From positions 248,001-312,000 of the forward strand of contig JACJZV010000001.1 in NCBI GenBank assembly GCA_020635395.1: DNA of 64,000 nt, in the 5' to 3' direction. The translations under genes were made by a program, and so were the position numbers. Positions 34,353 through 42,580 of this stretch are shown one piece after another. The DNA is from Flavobacteriales bacterium (GTDB lineage Bacteria > Bacteroidota > Bacteroidia > NS11-12g > UBA9320). Numbering within the stretch: position 1 is the first letter of the stretch; each line of letters opens with the position of its first letter. Under the pieces are notes generated by a model that did no database searches, was not told the DNA's origin, and saw nothing but the letters and a program-made list of their open reading frames with translations.

Positions 34353-35540
34353 ATGGCTAAAGAAACATTTGACCGTTCCAAACCCCACGTAAATATTGGA
34401 ACAATTGGTCACGTTGACCACGGTAAAACAACTTTGACAGCTGCAATTTCAAACGTATTGGCTAGTAAAGGTCTTGCTGAAAAGAAAGACTTCGACACAA
34501 TTGACTCTGCACCTGAAGAGAAAGAAAGAGGTATTACAATCAACACGGCTCACATTGAGTATCAAACAGAGAAGAGACACTACGCTCACGTAGATTGTCC
34601 AGGTCACGCTGACTATGTGAAAAACATGGTTACAGGTGCTGCTCAAATGGATGGTGCTATCTTGGTGGTTGCTGCTACTGATGGACCAATGCCTCAAACA
34701 AAAGAGCACATCCTTCTTGCACGTCAAGTTGGTGTACCTCGTTTGGTTATCTTTATGAACAAAGTTGACATGGTTGATGATGAAGAATTGTTAGAATTAG
34801 TTGAAATGGAAATCCGTGAATTGTTGGATTTCTACGGTTTCGACGCTGACAATACACCAATTATCAAAGGTTCGGCTCTTGGTGGATTGAACGGTGACGC
34901 TAAATGGGTTAGCAGCATTGAGCAGTTGATGGATGCCGTTGACGAATGGATTCCACTTCCTCCACGATTGGTTGATCAAGATTTCTTGATGCCAGTTGAG
35001 GACGTGTTTTCTATCACAGGTCGTGGTACTGTTGCAACAGGAAGAATCGAAAGAGGTGTTATTAAAGTAGGTGAGCCAGTAGAAATTATTGGTATGGGTG
35101 CCGAAAAACTTACTTCAACTGTAACAGGTGTTGAGATGTTTAGAAAACTTCTTGACAGAGGTGAAGCTGGAGACAACGCTGGTTTGCTTTTGAGAGGTAT
35201 AGAAAAAACCGATATCCGAAGAGGTATGGTAATTGTAAAACCAGGTTCAGTAAAACCACACGCTAAATTTAAAGCCGAGGTTTACGTACTTTCAAAAGAA
35301 GAAGGTGGACGACACACTCCATTCTTTAACAAATACCGTCCACAGTTTTATTTGAGAACAACCGACGTTACTGGTGAGATTAAATTGCCAGAAGGAACAG
35401 AAATGGTTATGCCAGGTGATAACGTAACAATCACAGTTGAATTGTTGAGCACCGTGGCAATGGAAAAAGGTTTGAAGTTTGCGATTCGTGAAGGCGGTAG
35501 AACCGTTGGTGCGGGTCAAGTAACTGAAATCTTAGACTAA
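34353..35540 (+). CDS. tuf: Elongation factor Tu
   Basis: The product has 395 residues, full length. It is a GTPase that delivers aminoacyl-tRNA to the ribosome. G1 GHVDHGKT is at 19-26, the switch II DCPGH near 81, NKVD near 136 and SAL near 174. Domains 2 and 3 are complete, ending GGRTVGAGQVTEILD. Codon choice differs from the flanking genes (favoured codons, many GGT/GCT/CGT), as expected for very high expression. It is embedded between tRNA-Thr and tRNA-Trp. No Shine-Dalgarno precedes the ATG. Confidence 0.98.
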   Translation: MAKETFDRSKPHVNIGTIGHVDHGKTTLTAAISNVLASKGLAEKKDFDTIDSAPEEKERGITINTAHIEYQTEKRHYAHVDCPGHADYVKNMVTGAAQMDGAILVVAATDGPMPQTKEHILLARQVGVPRLVIFMNKVDMVDDEELLELVEMEIRELLDFYGFDADNTPIIKGSALGGLNGDAKWVSSIEQLMDAVDEWIPLPPRLVDQDFLMPVEDVFSITGRGTVATGRIERGVIKVGEPVEIIGMGAEKLTSTVTGVEMFRKLLDRGEAGDNAGLLLRGIEKTDIRRGMVIVKPGSVKPHAKFKAEVYVLSKEEGGRHTPFFNKYRPQFYLRTTDVTGEIKLPEGTEMVMPGDNVTITVELLSTVAMEKGLKFAIREGGRTVGAGQVTEILD

Positions 35541-35562
35541 TAGCAAAAAACAAAATGTATTG

Positions 35563-35590
35563 TATAGCCGATGGTTTTCCGTCGGCTATA
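35563..35590 (+). promoter_or_regulatory. Strong hairpin between tuf and tRNA-Trp
   Basis: A 12-bp stem (TATAGCCGATGG with CCGTCGGCTATA, one T-G pair) has a TTTT loop. No T-run follows, so it looks like an RNA-processing or mRNA 3'-end stabilising structure rather than a terminator. Confidence 0.7.
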
Positions 35591-35597
35591 CCAATAT

Positions 35598-35670
35598 AGG
35601 AGAGTAGTTCAATTGGTAGAGCAGCGGTCTCCAAAACCGCAAGTTGCAGGTTCGAGTCCTGTCTCTCCTG
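35598..35670 (+). tRNA. tRNA-Trp (anticodon CCA)
   Basis: 73 nt. The acceptor AGGAGAG pairs with CTCTCCT. The anticodon stem GCGGT/ACCGC encloses CTCCAAA. It lies between tuf and secE, as in many bacteria. Confidence 0.97.
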
Positions 35671-35700
35671 CAAAACGTTTTACCGAAAGATATTTTCATA

Positions 35701-35895
35701 ATGGAGAAGCTAAGAAATTTATGGTACACAACCAAGGATGAGTTGCTCAACAAGGTAAGTTGGCCAACTTGGGATGAATTGATGCAAAGCACAAAGATTG
35801 TATTGGTGGCATCATTGGTTTTTGCCGCCATAATCTATATCCTTGACAAAACCTCCGACCTAATAACAGGAGTTATTTACAAATTTTTAACCTAA
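35701..35895 (+). CDS. secE: Preprotein translocase subunit SecE
   Basis: The product has 64 residues from MEKLRNLWY; the frame is open upstream through tRNA-Trp, but that part is not coding. The amphipathic helix with DELLNKVSWPTWDEL carries the SecE signature WP, followed by a single membrane helix (IVLVASLVFAAIIYILD). It clamps SecY in the Sec channel. It is followed by nusG, the universal order. Confidence 0.95.
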   Translation: MEKLRNLWYTTKDELLNKVSWPTWDELMQSTKIVLVASLVFAAIIYILDKTSDLITGVIYKFLT

Positions 35896-35923
35896 ATAAA
35901 TTTGTAGTTAAATTTATAGATTA

Positions 35924-36475
35924 ATGGAACAAGTATCGAGCGATTTTAAATGGTATGTGGTTAGGGCAATTACCGGACAAGAAAAGAAGGTAAAGGCCAT
36001 GATTGAGTCGGAGTTGGCATTTGAAAAACTGACCGACTATGTTCCTCAAATATTGATACCAACCGAACGAGTTTATGAAATAAAAAACGGAAAAAAGACC
36101 TCAAGAGAGAAAAATTATTTTCCGGGATACATATTAATCCATGCCAACTTAGTGGGAGAGGTATTGCCAACCATAAAAGCAATTAACGGAGTGGTTGGTT
36201 TTTTGGGGGATGAAGATGGAAGCCCCATACCAATGAGACAATCTGAGGTAAATAGAATTTTGGGTCAGGTTGACGAGGCCAACGAAACTGGAGGAACAAT
36301 GATAGAACCTTTCATTGTTGGAGAAATGGTGAAGGTGAACGACGGGCCGTTTAGCGGTTTCAATGGCGTAATTGAAGAGGTTAACGAAGAAAAGAAAAAA
36401 TTGAAAGTAATGGTGAAGATTTTCGGAAGAAAAACGCCATTAGAATTAAACTACGTTCAAGTAGAAAAAGAATAA
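35924..36475 (+). CDS. nusG: Transcription termination/antitermination factor NusG
   Basis: The product has 183 residues. The N-terminal NGN domain (KWYVVRAITGQEKKVKAMIES, then FPGYILIHA) is followed by a KOW domain (VGEMVKVNDGPFSGFNGVIEEV). It binds RNA polymerase to suppress pausing and couples transcription to translation or Rho. It is 28 bases after secE and 7 bases before rplK. Confidence 0.96.
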   Translation: MEQVSSDFKWYVVRAITGQEKKVKAMIESELAFEKLTDYVPQILIPTERVYEIKNGKKTSREKNYFPGYILIHANLVGEVLPTIKAINGVVGFLGDEDGSPIPMRQSEVNRILGQVDEANETGGTMIEPFIVGEMVKVNDGPFSGFNGVIEEVNEEKKKLKVMVKIFGRKTPLELNYVQVEKE

Positions 36476-36482
36476 TAAAGAA

Positions 36483-36926
36483 ATGGCAAAGCAAATTACA
36501 GGTTACGTAAAACTGCAAGTTAAAGGTGGAGCAGCAAATCCAGCTCCTCCAATTGGACCGGCATTGGGTTCTAAAGGAGTAAACATTGTTGATTTTTGCA
36601 AACAATTTAATGCAAGAACTCAAGATAGACCTGGTAAAATATTACCGGTTGTAATTACAGTTTACCAAGATAAATCATTTGACTTTATTATTAAAACTCC
36701 ACCCGTTGCATCGCAACTTTTGGAGTTGACCAAATTAAAAGGTGGGTCGGCAGAGCCTAACAGAAGAAAAGTTGCTAAGGTAACTTGGGATCAAGTACGA
36801 ACCATTGCAGAAGACAAAATGCCCGATTTAAATGCATTTGAAGTAAAATCGGCCATGCGAATGGTGGCAGGAACTGCTAGAAGCATGGGAATAACTGTTA
36901 CCGGACAGTTTCCGGAAGATAACTAA
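36483..36926 (+). CDS. rplK: 50S ribosomal protein uL11
   Basis: The product has 147 residues. GYVKLQVKGGAANPAPPIGP and ALGSKGVNIVDFCKQFN form the N-terminal domain that contacts L10. The C-terminal rRNA-binding domain includes KVTWDQVRTIAEDKMPDLN and GTARSMGITV. It is part of the GTPase-associated centre. Confidence 0.98.
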   Translation: MAKQITGYVKLQVKGGAANPAPPIGPALGSKGVNIVDFCKQFNARTQDRPGKILPVVITVYQDKSFDFIIKTPPVASQLLELTKLKGGSAEPNRRKVAKVTWDQVRTIAEDKMPDLNAFEVKSAMRMVAGTARSMGITVTGQFPEDN

Positions 36927-36946
36927 TAATTATCGTTTAAAAAGTA

Positions 36947-37645
36947 ATGGCAAAAATTTCTAAAAAAAGAAAACAAGCCCTTGCTAAAGTTGATAAAGAA
37001 AGGCTTTATAGCTTAAGTGAGGCATCGAACTTGGTAAAGGAAATTACCTTTACAAAGTTCGATTCATCGGTAGATTTAGACGTTAAATTGGGTGTTGACC
37101 CACGTCAGGCAAATCAAATGGTTCGTGGTGTAGCTTCTCTACCTCACGGAACTGGTAAAGACGTTAGAGTATTGGTGCTTTGCACCCCCGACAAAGAGGA
37201 AGAGGCAAAAGCTGCCGGAGCAGACCACGTAGGTTTAGATGATTTCATCGAAAAAATTAGTGGTGGTTGGGTTGACGTTGACGTTATCATTACCATGCCC
37301 AGCGTTATGGCCAAATTAGGTCGTCTTGGTAGAATTTTAGGACCAAGAAACTTAATGCCAAACCCAAAATCAGGAACCGTAACCATGGAAGTGGGCAAGG
37401 CGGTTACCGAGGTAAAAGCGGGTAAAATAGATTTCAAAGTTGATAAAACTGGTATAATTCATAGTGCTATAGGAAAAGTATCCTTTAGTCCAGATAAAAT
37501 TCAGGACAATGCCAAAGAATTTATCCAAACCCTTCACAGATTGAAACCATCTGCGGCAAAAGGTACGTATTTTCAGTCTATTACAATGTCTAGCACAATG
37601 AGTCCGGGCATTAAGGTTGACGTTAGTAGTGTTCCAGGAATTTAA
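36947..37645 (+). CDS. rplA: 50S ribosomal protein uL1
   Basis: The product has 232 residues. It has the two-domain L1 pattern with FDSSVDLDVKLGVDPRQANQ, GRLGRILGPRNLMPNPKSGT and a final GIKVDVSSVPGI. It forms the L1 stalk and commonly represses its own L11-L1 mRNA in bacteria. It lies 20 bases after rplK. Confidence 0.98.
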   Translation: MAKISKKRKQALAKVDKERLYSLSEASNLVKEITFTKFDSSVDLDVKLGVDPRQANQMVRGVASLPHGTGKDVRVLVLCTPDKEEEAKAAGADHVGLDDFIEKISGGWVDVDVIITMPSVMAKLGRLGRILGPRNLMPNPKSGTVTMEVGKAVTEVKAGKIDFKVDKTGIIHSAIGKVSFSPDKIQDNAKEFIQTLHRLKPSAAKGTYFQSITMSSTMSPGIKVDVSSVPGI

Positions 37646-37664
37646 TTTTTTAAGCTAAAAGAAA

Positions 37665-38186
37665 ATGACACGAGAGGAAAAAGACCAGTTGATAGACCAA
37701 CTTGTTGATAGTTTTAACAAGTATGAGTTTATATACGTTACCGATAGCTCAGAGTTAACAGCAAATTCAAACAATGAGCTAAGACGAATGCTCCACAAAA
37801 ATGGAGTTAAAATGCAAGTAGCTAAGAATTCCCTAATAAAACAGGCATTAGTGAGAGCCGAGAAAGATTGGGGAGATCTTACTGATACCCTTAAAGGGAC
37901 AACAGCACTCTTATTCGCTTCCAATCCAAAAGCACCGGCAATTGCTATTAAAGACTTTCGCAAGAAAGGAACTAAACCGGTGTTGAAGGGTGCATTCCTT
38001 GATAGCTCTGTATATATTGGTGATAACCAATTAGAAGGACTTATCAATTACAAATCTAAAGAAGATTTGATTGGAGAAATTATCGGACTTCTTCAATCAC
38101 CTGCCAAAAATGTTATTTCAGCACTTCAATCAGGTGGTGGCACATTGGCTGGGCTTCTTAAAACTTTATCCGATAGAGAAAATTAA
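37665..38186 (+). CDS. rplJ: 50S ribosomal protein uL10
   Basis: The product has 173 residues. The N-terminal rRNA-binding domain (KDQLIDQLVDSFNKYEFIYV, ELRRMLHKNGVKMQVAKNSL) precedes the helical C-terminal tail that carries L7/L12 dimers. It is 19 bases after rplA and 35 before rplL. Confidence 0.97.
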   Translation: MTREEKDQLIDQLVDSFNKYEFIYVTDSSELTANSNNELRRMLHKNGVKMQVAKNSLIKQALVRAEKDWGDLTDTLKGTTALLFASNPKAPAIAIKDFRKKGTKPVLKGAFLDSSVYIGDNQLEGLINYKSKEDLIGEIIGLLQSPAKNVISALQSGGGTLAGLLKTLSDREN

Positions 38187-38221
38187 TTTTATTAAGTAAA
38201 AACTTTATTAAAACTAAAAAA

Positions 38222-38605
38222 ATGGCAGATTTAAAATCATTTGCAGAACAGTTGGTTAACCTTACCGTTAAAGAAGTAAAAGAATTAGCCGACATTTTGA
38301 AAGACGAATATGGCATTGAGCCTGCAGCTGCGGCTGTTGCTGTTGCTGGACCTGCTGCGGCAGGTGATGCTGGTGCTGATGCAGCTGAAGAGAAAACTGA
38401 ATTTACAGTTGTATTGAAATCAGCAGGTGCTTCAAAACTAAACGTAGTTAAGGTTGTAAAAGAACTTACAGGTTTAGGTTTGAAAGAAGCTAAAGAAATA
38501 GTTGACGGAGCTCCAAAAGAAATCAAGGAAAACGTAGCTAAAGACGAAGCAGACGCTTTGAAAGCTAAACTTGAAGAAGCTGGAGCAGAAGTTGAAATTA
38601 AGTAA
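38222..38605 (+). CDS. rplL: 50S ribosomal protein bL7/L12
   Basis: The product has 127 residues: an N-terminal dimerisation helix pair, an Ala/Gly-rich hinge (about 38-58), and the C-terminal factor-binding domain with KLNVVKVVKELTGLGLKEAK. It recruits translation GTPases. A long hairpin with a T-run follows before rpoB. Confidence 0.98.
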   Translation: MADLKSFAEQLVNLTVKEVKELADILKDEYGIEPAAAAVAVAGPAAAGDAGADAAEEKTEFTVVLKSAGASKLNVVKVVKELTGLGLKEAKEIVDGAPKEIKENVAKDEADALKAKLEEAGAEVEIK

Positions 38606-38620
38606 GAAAACAAATAATTA

Positions 38621-38666
38621 ACAGAGAAAGACCCCGGAGAAATCCGTGGGTCTATCTGTGTTTTTT
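38621..38666 (+). terminator. Transcription attenuator between rplL and rpoB
   Basis: The inner stem AGACCC/GGGTCT with CGGA/TCCG around a GAAA tetraloop (38629-38653) is extended by an outer ACAGA/TCTGT stem (38621-38625 with 38655-38659) and a run of six T (38661-38666). It should end a fraction of transcripts after rplL, keeping rpoBC expression below that of the ribosomal proteins, as is known for this junction in E. coli. Confidence 0.8.
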
Positions 38667-38724
38667 AGCATCCTACTTTTAACTACTCCATAAATTATTT
38701 CCTAATCCATTAAATATTAAAGCC

Positions 38725-41700
38725 TTGTCAACAGTTCAGAACAAAAAACAAAGAATCAATTTTGCACGAATACCGGAAGTGGTAAAATACCCTGACTTCC
38801 TGGATGTGCAGGTGAAATCGTTTCAAGAGTTTTTCCAACTTGAAACATCATCAGAAGATAGAGTTAATGAAGGACTCTTTAAGGTGTTTAGCGAAAACTT
38901 TCCTATTACGGATTCGCGAAACATATTTGTGTTGGAGTTTTTGGATTATTTCATCGACCCCCCACGTTATACCATTGCCGAATGTATTGACAGAGGCTTA
39001 ACCTATGCCGTGCCTCTAAAGGCTAAACTAAAACTTTCGTGTAATGATATAGAACACGAAGATTTTGAAACCATAGTTCAGGATGTTTATTTGGGTACGC
39101 TACCCTATATGACTCCTCGAGGAACATTCATTATTAATGGTGCTGAGCGTGTTATTGTTTCACAACTACACCGTTCGCCAGGGGTGTTCTTTGCTCAAAG
39201 CTATCATACCAACGGAACAAAACTTTACTCTGCAAGGGTAATTCCGTTTAAAGGTAGCTGGATTGAGTTTGCTACTGACGTGAACAACGTTATGTATGCA
39301 TATATTGACCGTAAGAAAAAGTTTCCGGTAACAACTCTTTTACGTGCTATTGGCTACGAAACTGATAAAGATATTCTTGACATCTTTGGCTTGGCCGAAG
39401 AGGTAAAAGTTTCAAAAGCAGCTCTAAAAAGATGTGTAGGAAGACGACTCGCTGCAAGAGTTCTAAGATCATGGATTGAAGACTTTGTGGATGAGGATAC
39501 TGGAGAGGTTGTGTCTATTGAGCGAAATGAGGTAATCATTGAGCGTGACACCATTATTGAAAATGAGCATGTAGATGAAATCATTGATGCCGGCGTTAAA
39601 ACCGTTATTTTAAGTAATGAAAGCAATAGCAAAAATGATTTTGCTATTATTCACAACACACTCCAAAAAGATACCTCCAATAGTGGTAAAGAAGCCGTCG
39701 AGCATATCTACCGTCAGTTAAGAAACACTGATCCACCAGATGAAGAAACAGCTCGTGGTATTATTGACAGATTGTTCTTTTCTGATAAAAGATATGATTT
39801 GGGGGATGTTGGTAGATATAGAATCAACAAAAAACTAAAATTGAATACTCCTGATGATATCCGAGTTTTAACAAAAGAAGACATCATCAGCATAATCCAA
39901 TATCTGATAGAGTTGAGTAACTCTCGTACGGATGTGGACGATATTGACCATTTGAGCAACAGAAGGGTGCGAACCGTTGGTGAGCAACTTTACGCTCAAT
40001 TTGGTGTGGGCTTAGCTCGTATGGCTCGAACTATTCGCGAAAGAATGAATATTCGGGATAACGAGGTATTTACCCCAACAGATTTGATAAATGCAAGAAC
40101 CCTTTCTTCGGTTATCAATTCATTTTTTGGAACCAACCAGTTGTCTCAGTTTATGGATCAAACCAATCCATTGGCAGAGATAACGCACAAAAGAAGAATG
40201 TCGGCACTTGGACCCGGTGGTTTATCGAGAGATAGAGCCGGTTTTGAGGTTCGTGACGTTCATTATACCCACTATGGTCGGTTGTGTACAATCGAAACAC
40301 CAGAGGGACCAAACATTGGTTTGATTTCTTCGCTATGTGTACATGCAAAAATCAACAGCATGGGCTTTATCGAAACACCTTATCGAAAAGTAGAAGGTGG
40401 AAAGGTTGCCGATGATGTTACTTTCTTGAGTGCAGAGGAAGAAGATGGAAGAATCATTGCTCAAGCCAACGCCCCATTGACAAAAACCAACGAATTTGCC
40501 AATGGTGAGGTAAAAGCCAGAAACGAAGCGGACTATCCGATTGTAAAACCGGAAGAAGTCGATTATATGGACGTAGCTCCAAATCAAATCGTTTCTATTG
40601 CAGCATCATTAATTCCATTTTTGGAGCATGACGATGCCAACCGTGCGTTGATGGGTTCTAACATGCAACGTCAAGCTGTTCCATTGCTTCGTCCGGAAGC
40701 ACCAATTGTTGGAACAGGACTTGAGCAAAAAATTGCAGAAGATTCTCGAAACCTTATCAATTCAGAAGGTGACGGAGTGGTTGAATATGTTGATGCCAAC
40801 GAAATAAGAATTAGATACGATTTAGACGAAGATCAAAAAACCGTATCCTTTATTGGCGAGGTTAAATCATATCCTATTACCAAATTTCAACGTACAAACC
40901 AAAATACTTGTATCAACTTAAGACCTATTGTTAAAAAAGGTGATAGAGTATCGAAAGGACAAGTGTTGTGCGATGGATATGCCACAGATAATGGCGAGCT
41001 TGCATTGGGTAGAAACCTAAAAGTAGCTTTTATGCCGTGGCAAGGATACAACTTTGAGGATGCGATTGTAATTTCAGAAAAAGTTGTTAAGGATGACTAT
41101 TTCACTTCAATCCATATCGTTGAATACGAACTTGAAGTTCGAGATACAAAACGAGGAGAGGAAGAGCTAACCAATGATATTCCAAACGTAAGCGAAGAGG
41201 CAACAAAAAACCTCGACGAAAACGGTTTGATTAGAATTGGTGCTCGTGTAAAAGAAGGAGACATTCTTATCGGTAAAATCACTCCAAAAGGCGAGTCAGA
41301 ACCATCTCCAGAAGAGAAACTTTTGAGAGCCATTTTTGGTGATAAAGCCGGTGACGTAAAGGATGCCAGTTTAAAAGCCTCGCCATCTACGGCAGGTATT
41401 GTTATCGACAAAAAACTATTTTCTCGGGTAAAGAAAGACAAAACCATCAAAGCGGATGACAAAGTGAAATTGTCTAAACTTGATGCAGAACACGAGAAAA
41501 ATGTAACGAAACTTAAAGCCGTATTGGTTGAAAAACTTTTCAAAGTGGTAAACGGAAGAACCTCACAAGGAGTTTCAAACTTATACTTTGAAGAGGTAAT
41601 ACCAAGAGGAACAAAGTTTACTCAAAAATTATTGGCAGATATTGATTACAGCACTGTTTCATACAACGGCTGGACATCAGACGAATCCAAGAATAAGTTG

Positions 41701-42531
41701 ATTTCTGAAACCTTAAACAACTTTAAACTTAAGTTAAACGAGGTTACAACCGACTACAAACGTCAGCACTTTGCTATCAGTGTTGGAGACGAGCTTCCAA
41801 CGGGTATCCTTCAAATGGCAAAGGTTTATTTGGCCAACAAAAGAAAGTTGAAAGTGGGAGATAAGATGGCCGGTCGCCACGGAAACAAGGGTATTGTTGC
41901 CCGCATCGTTCCAGAAGCCGACATGCCTTTCTTGGAAGACGGAACTCCGGTAGATATTGTTTTGAACCCGCTGGGCGTACCTTCACGTATGAACTTGGGT
42001 CAGATATATGAAACCGTTTTGGGATGGGCAGGAAAAGAGTTAGGATTAACTTTTGCCACACCAATTTTTGACGGAGCCACAGAAGGAGACATCGAAAAGT
42101 ATGTGAAAGAATCTGGAATCCCGACAAACGGTTCAACGTATTTGTACAACGGTTTGACAGGTGAACGATTTGATCAAAGAACCACGGTTGGTGTGATATA
42201 CATGCTGAAACTTGGTCACATGGTTGACGACAAAATGCACTCTCGTTCTATTGGGCCATACTCATTAATTACTCAACAACCACTTGGCGGTAAAGCACAA
42301 TTTGGTGGTCAGCGTTTTGGTGAGATGGAGGTTTGGGCATTGGAAGCTTTCGGTGCTTCAAACATTCTACGAGAAATCTTGACCGTAAAATCGGATGATA
42401 TTGTGGGTAGAGCCAAAACATACGAAGCAATCGTAAAAGGCGATAACAGCGTTGAACCGGGATTACCTGAGTCATTCAACGTATTGTTGCACGAATTGCG
42501 TGGTTTGGGTCTTGAAATGACTTTCGATTGA
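38725..42531 (+). CDS. rpoB: RNA polymerase beta subunit
   Basis: The product has 1268 residues. The start is a TTG (38725): no in-frame ATG occurs before the conserved YPDFLDVQVKSFQEFFQLE near residue 20, so this rare start is well supported. The rifampicin-binding region (FFGTNQLSQFMDQTNPL, THKRRMSALGPGGL) and the C-terminal clamp-forming GGQRFGEMEVWALEAFGA are intact. In the rifampicin region the usual drug-contact residues (QLSQFMDQ, HKRR) are the sensitive forms. It follows the attenuator and precedes rpoC by 49 bases. Confidence 0.98.
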   Translation: MSTVQNKKQRINFARIPEVVKYPDFLDVQVKSFQEFFQLETSSEDRVNEGLFKVFSENFPITDSRNIFVLEFLDYFIDPPRYTIAECIDRGLTYAVPLKAKLKLSCNDIEHEDFETIVQDVYLGTLPYMTPRGTFIINGAERVIVSQLHRSPGVFFAQSYHTNGTKLYSARVIPFKGSWIEFATDVNNVMYAYIDRKKKFPVTTLLRAIGYETDKDILDIFGLAEEVKVSKAALKRCVGRRLAARVLRSWIEDFVDEDTGEVVSIERNEVIIERDTIIENEHVDEIIDAGVKTVILSNESNSKNDFAIIHNTLQKDTSNSGKEAVEHIYRQLRNTDPPDEETARGIIDRLFFSDKRYDLGDVGRYRINKKLKLNTPDDIRVLTKEDIISIIQYLIELSNSRTDVDDIDHLSNRRVRTVGEQLYAQFGVGLARMARTIRERMNIRDNEVFTPTDLINARTLSSVINSFFGTNQLSQFMDQTNPLAEITHKRRMSALGPGGLSRDRAGFEVRDVHYTHYGRLCTIETPEGPNIGLISSLCVHAKINSMGFIETPYRKVEGGKVADDVTFLSAEEEDGRIIAQANAPLTKTNEFANGEVKARNEADYPIVKPEEVDYMDVAPNQIVSIAASLIPFLEHDDANRALMGSNMQRQAVPLLRPEAPIVGTGLEQKIAEDSRNLINSEGDGVVEYVDANEIRIRYDLDEDQKTVSFIGEVKSYPITKFQRTNQNTCINLRPIVKKGDRVSKGQVLCDGYATDNGELALGRNLKVAFMPWQGYNFEDAIVISEKVVKDDYFTSIHIVEYELEVRDTKRGEEELTNDIPNVSEEATKNLDENGLIRIGARVKEGDILIGKITPKGESEPSPEEKLLRAIFGDKAGDVKDASLKASPSTAGIVIDKKLFSRVKKDKTIKADDKVKLSKLDAEHEKNVTKLKAVLVEKLFKVVNGRTSQGVSNLYFEEVIPRGTKFTQKLLADIDYSTVSYNGWTSDESKNKLISETLNNFKLKLNEVTTDYKRQHFAISVGDELPTGILQMAKVYLANKRKLKVGDKMAGRHGNKGIVARIVPEADMPFLEDGTPVDIVLNPLGVPSRMNLGQIYETVLGWAGKELGLTFATPIFDGATEGDIEKYVKESGIPTNGSTYLYNGLTGERFDQRTTVGVIYMLKLGHMVDDKMHSRSIGPYSLITQQPLGGKAQFGGQRFGEMEVWALEAFGASNILREILTVKSDDIVGRAKTYEAIVKGDNSVEPGLPESFNVLLHELRGLGLEMTFD

Positions 42532-42580
42532 TAACCGTATTGTTTGTGAGTTTTTAATATCAACCTTAGAGAAAACAAAA

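Noticed and set aside
38158..38613. Long minus-strand ORF opposite rplL
   Set aside because: It mirrors the Ala-rich rplL reading frame and has no start context or homology; it is a shadow of the ribosomal gene.
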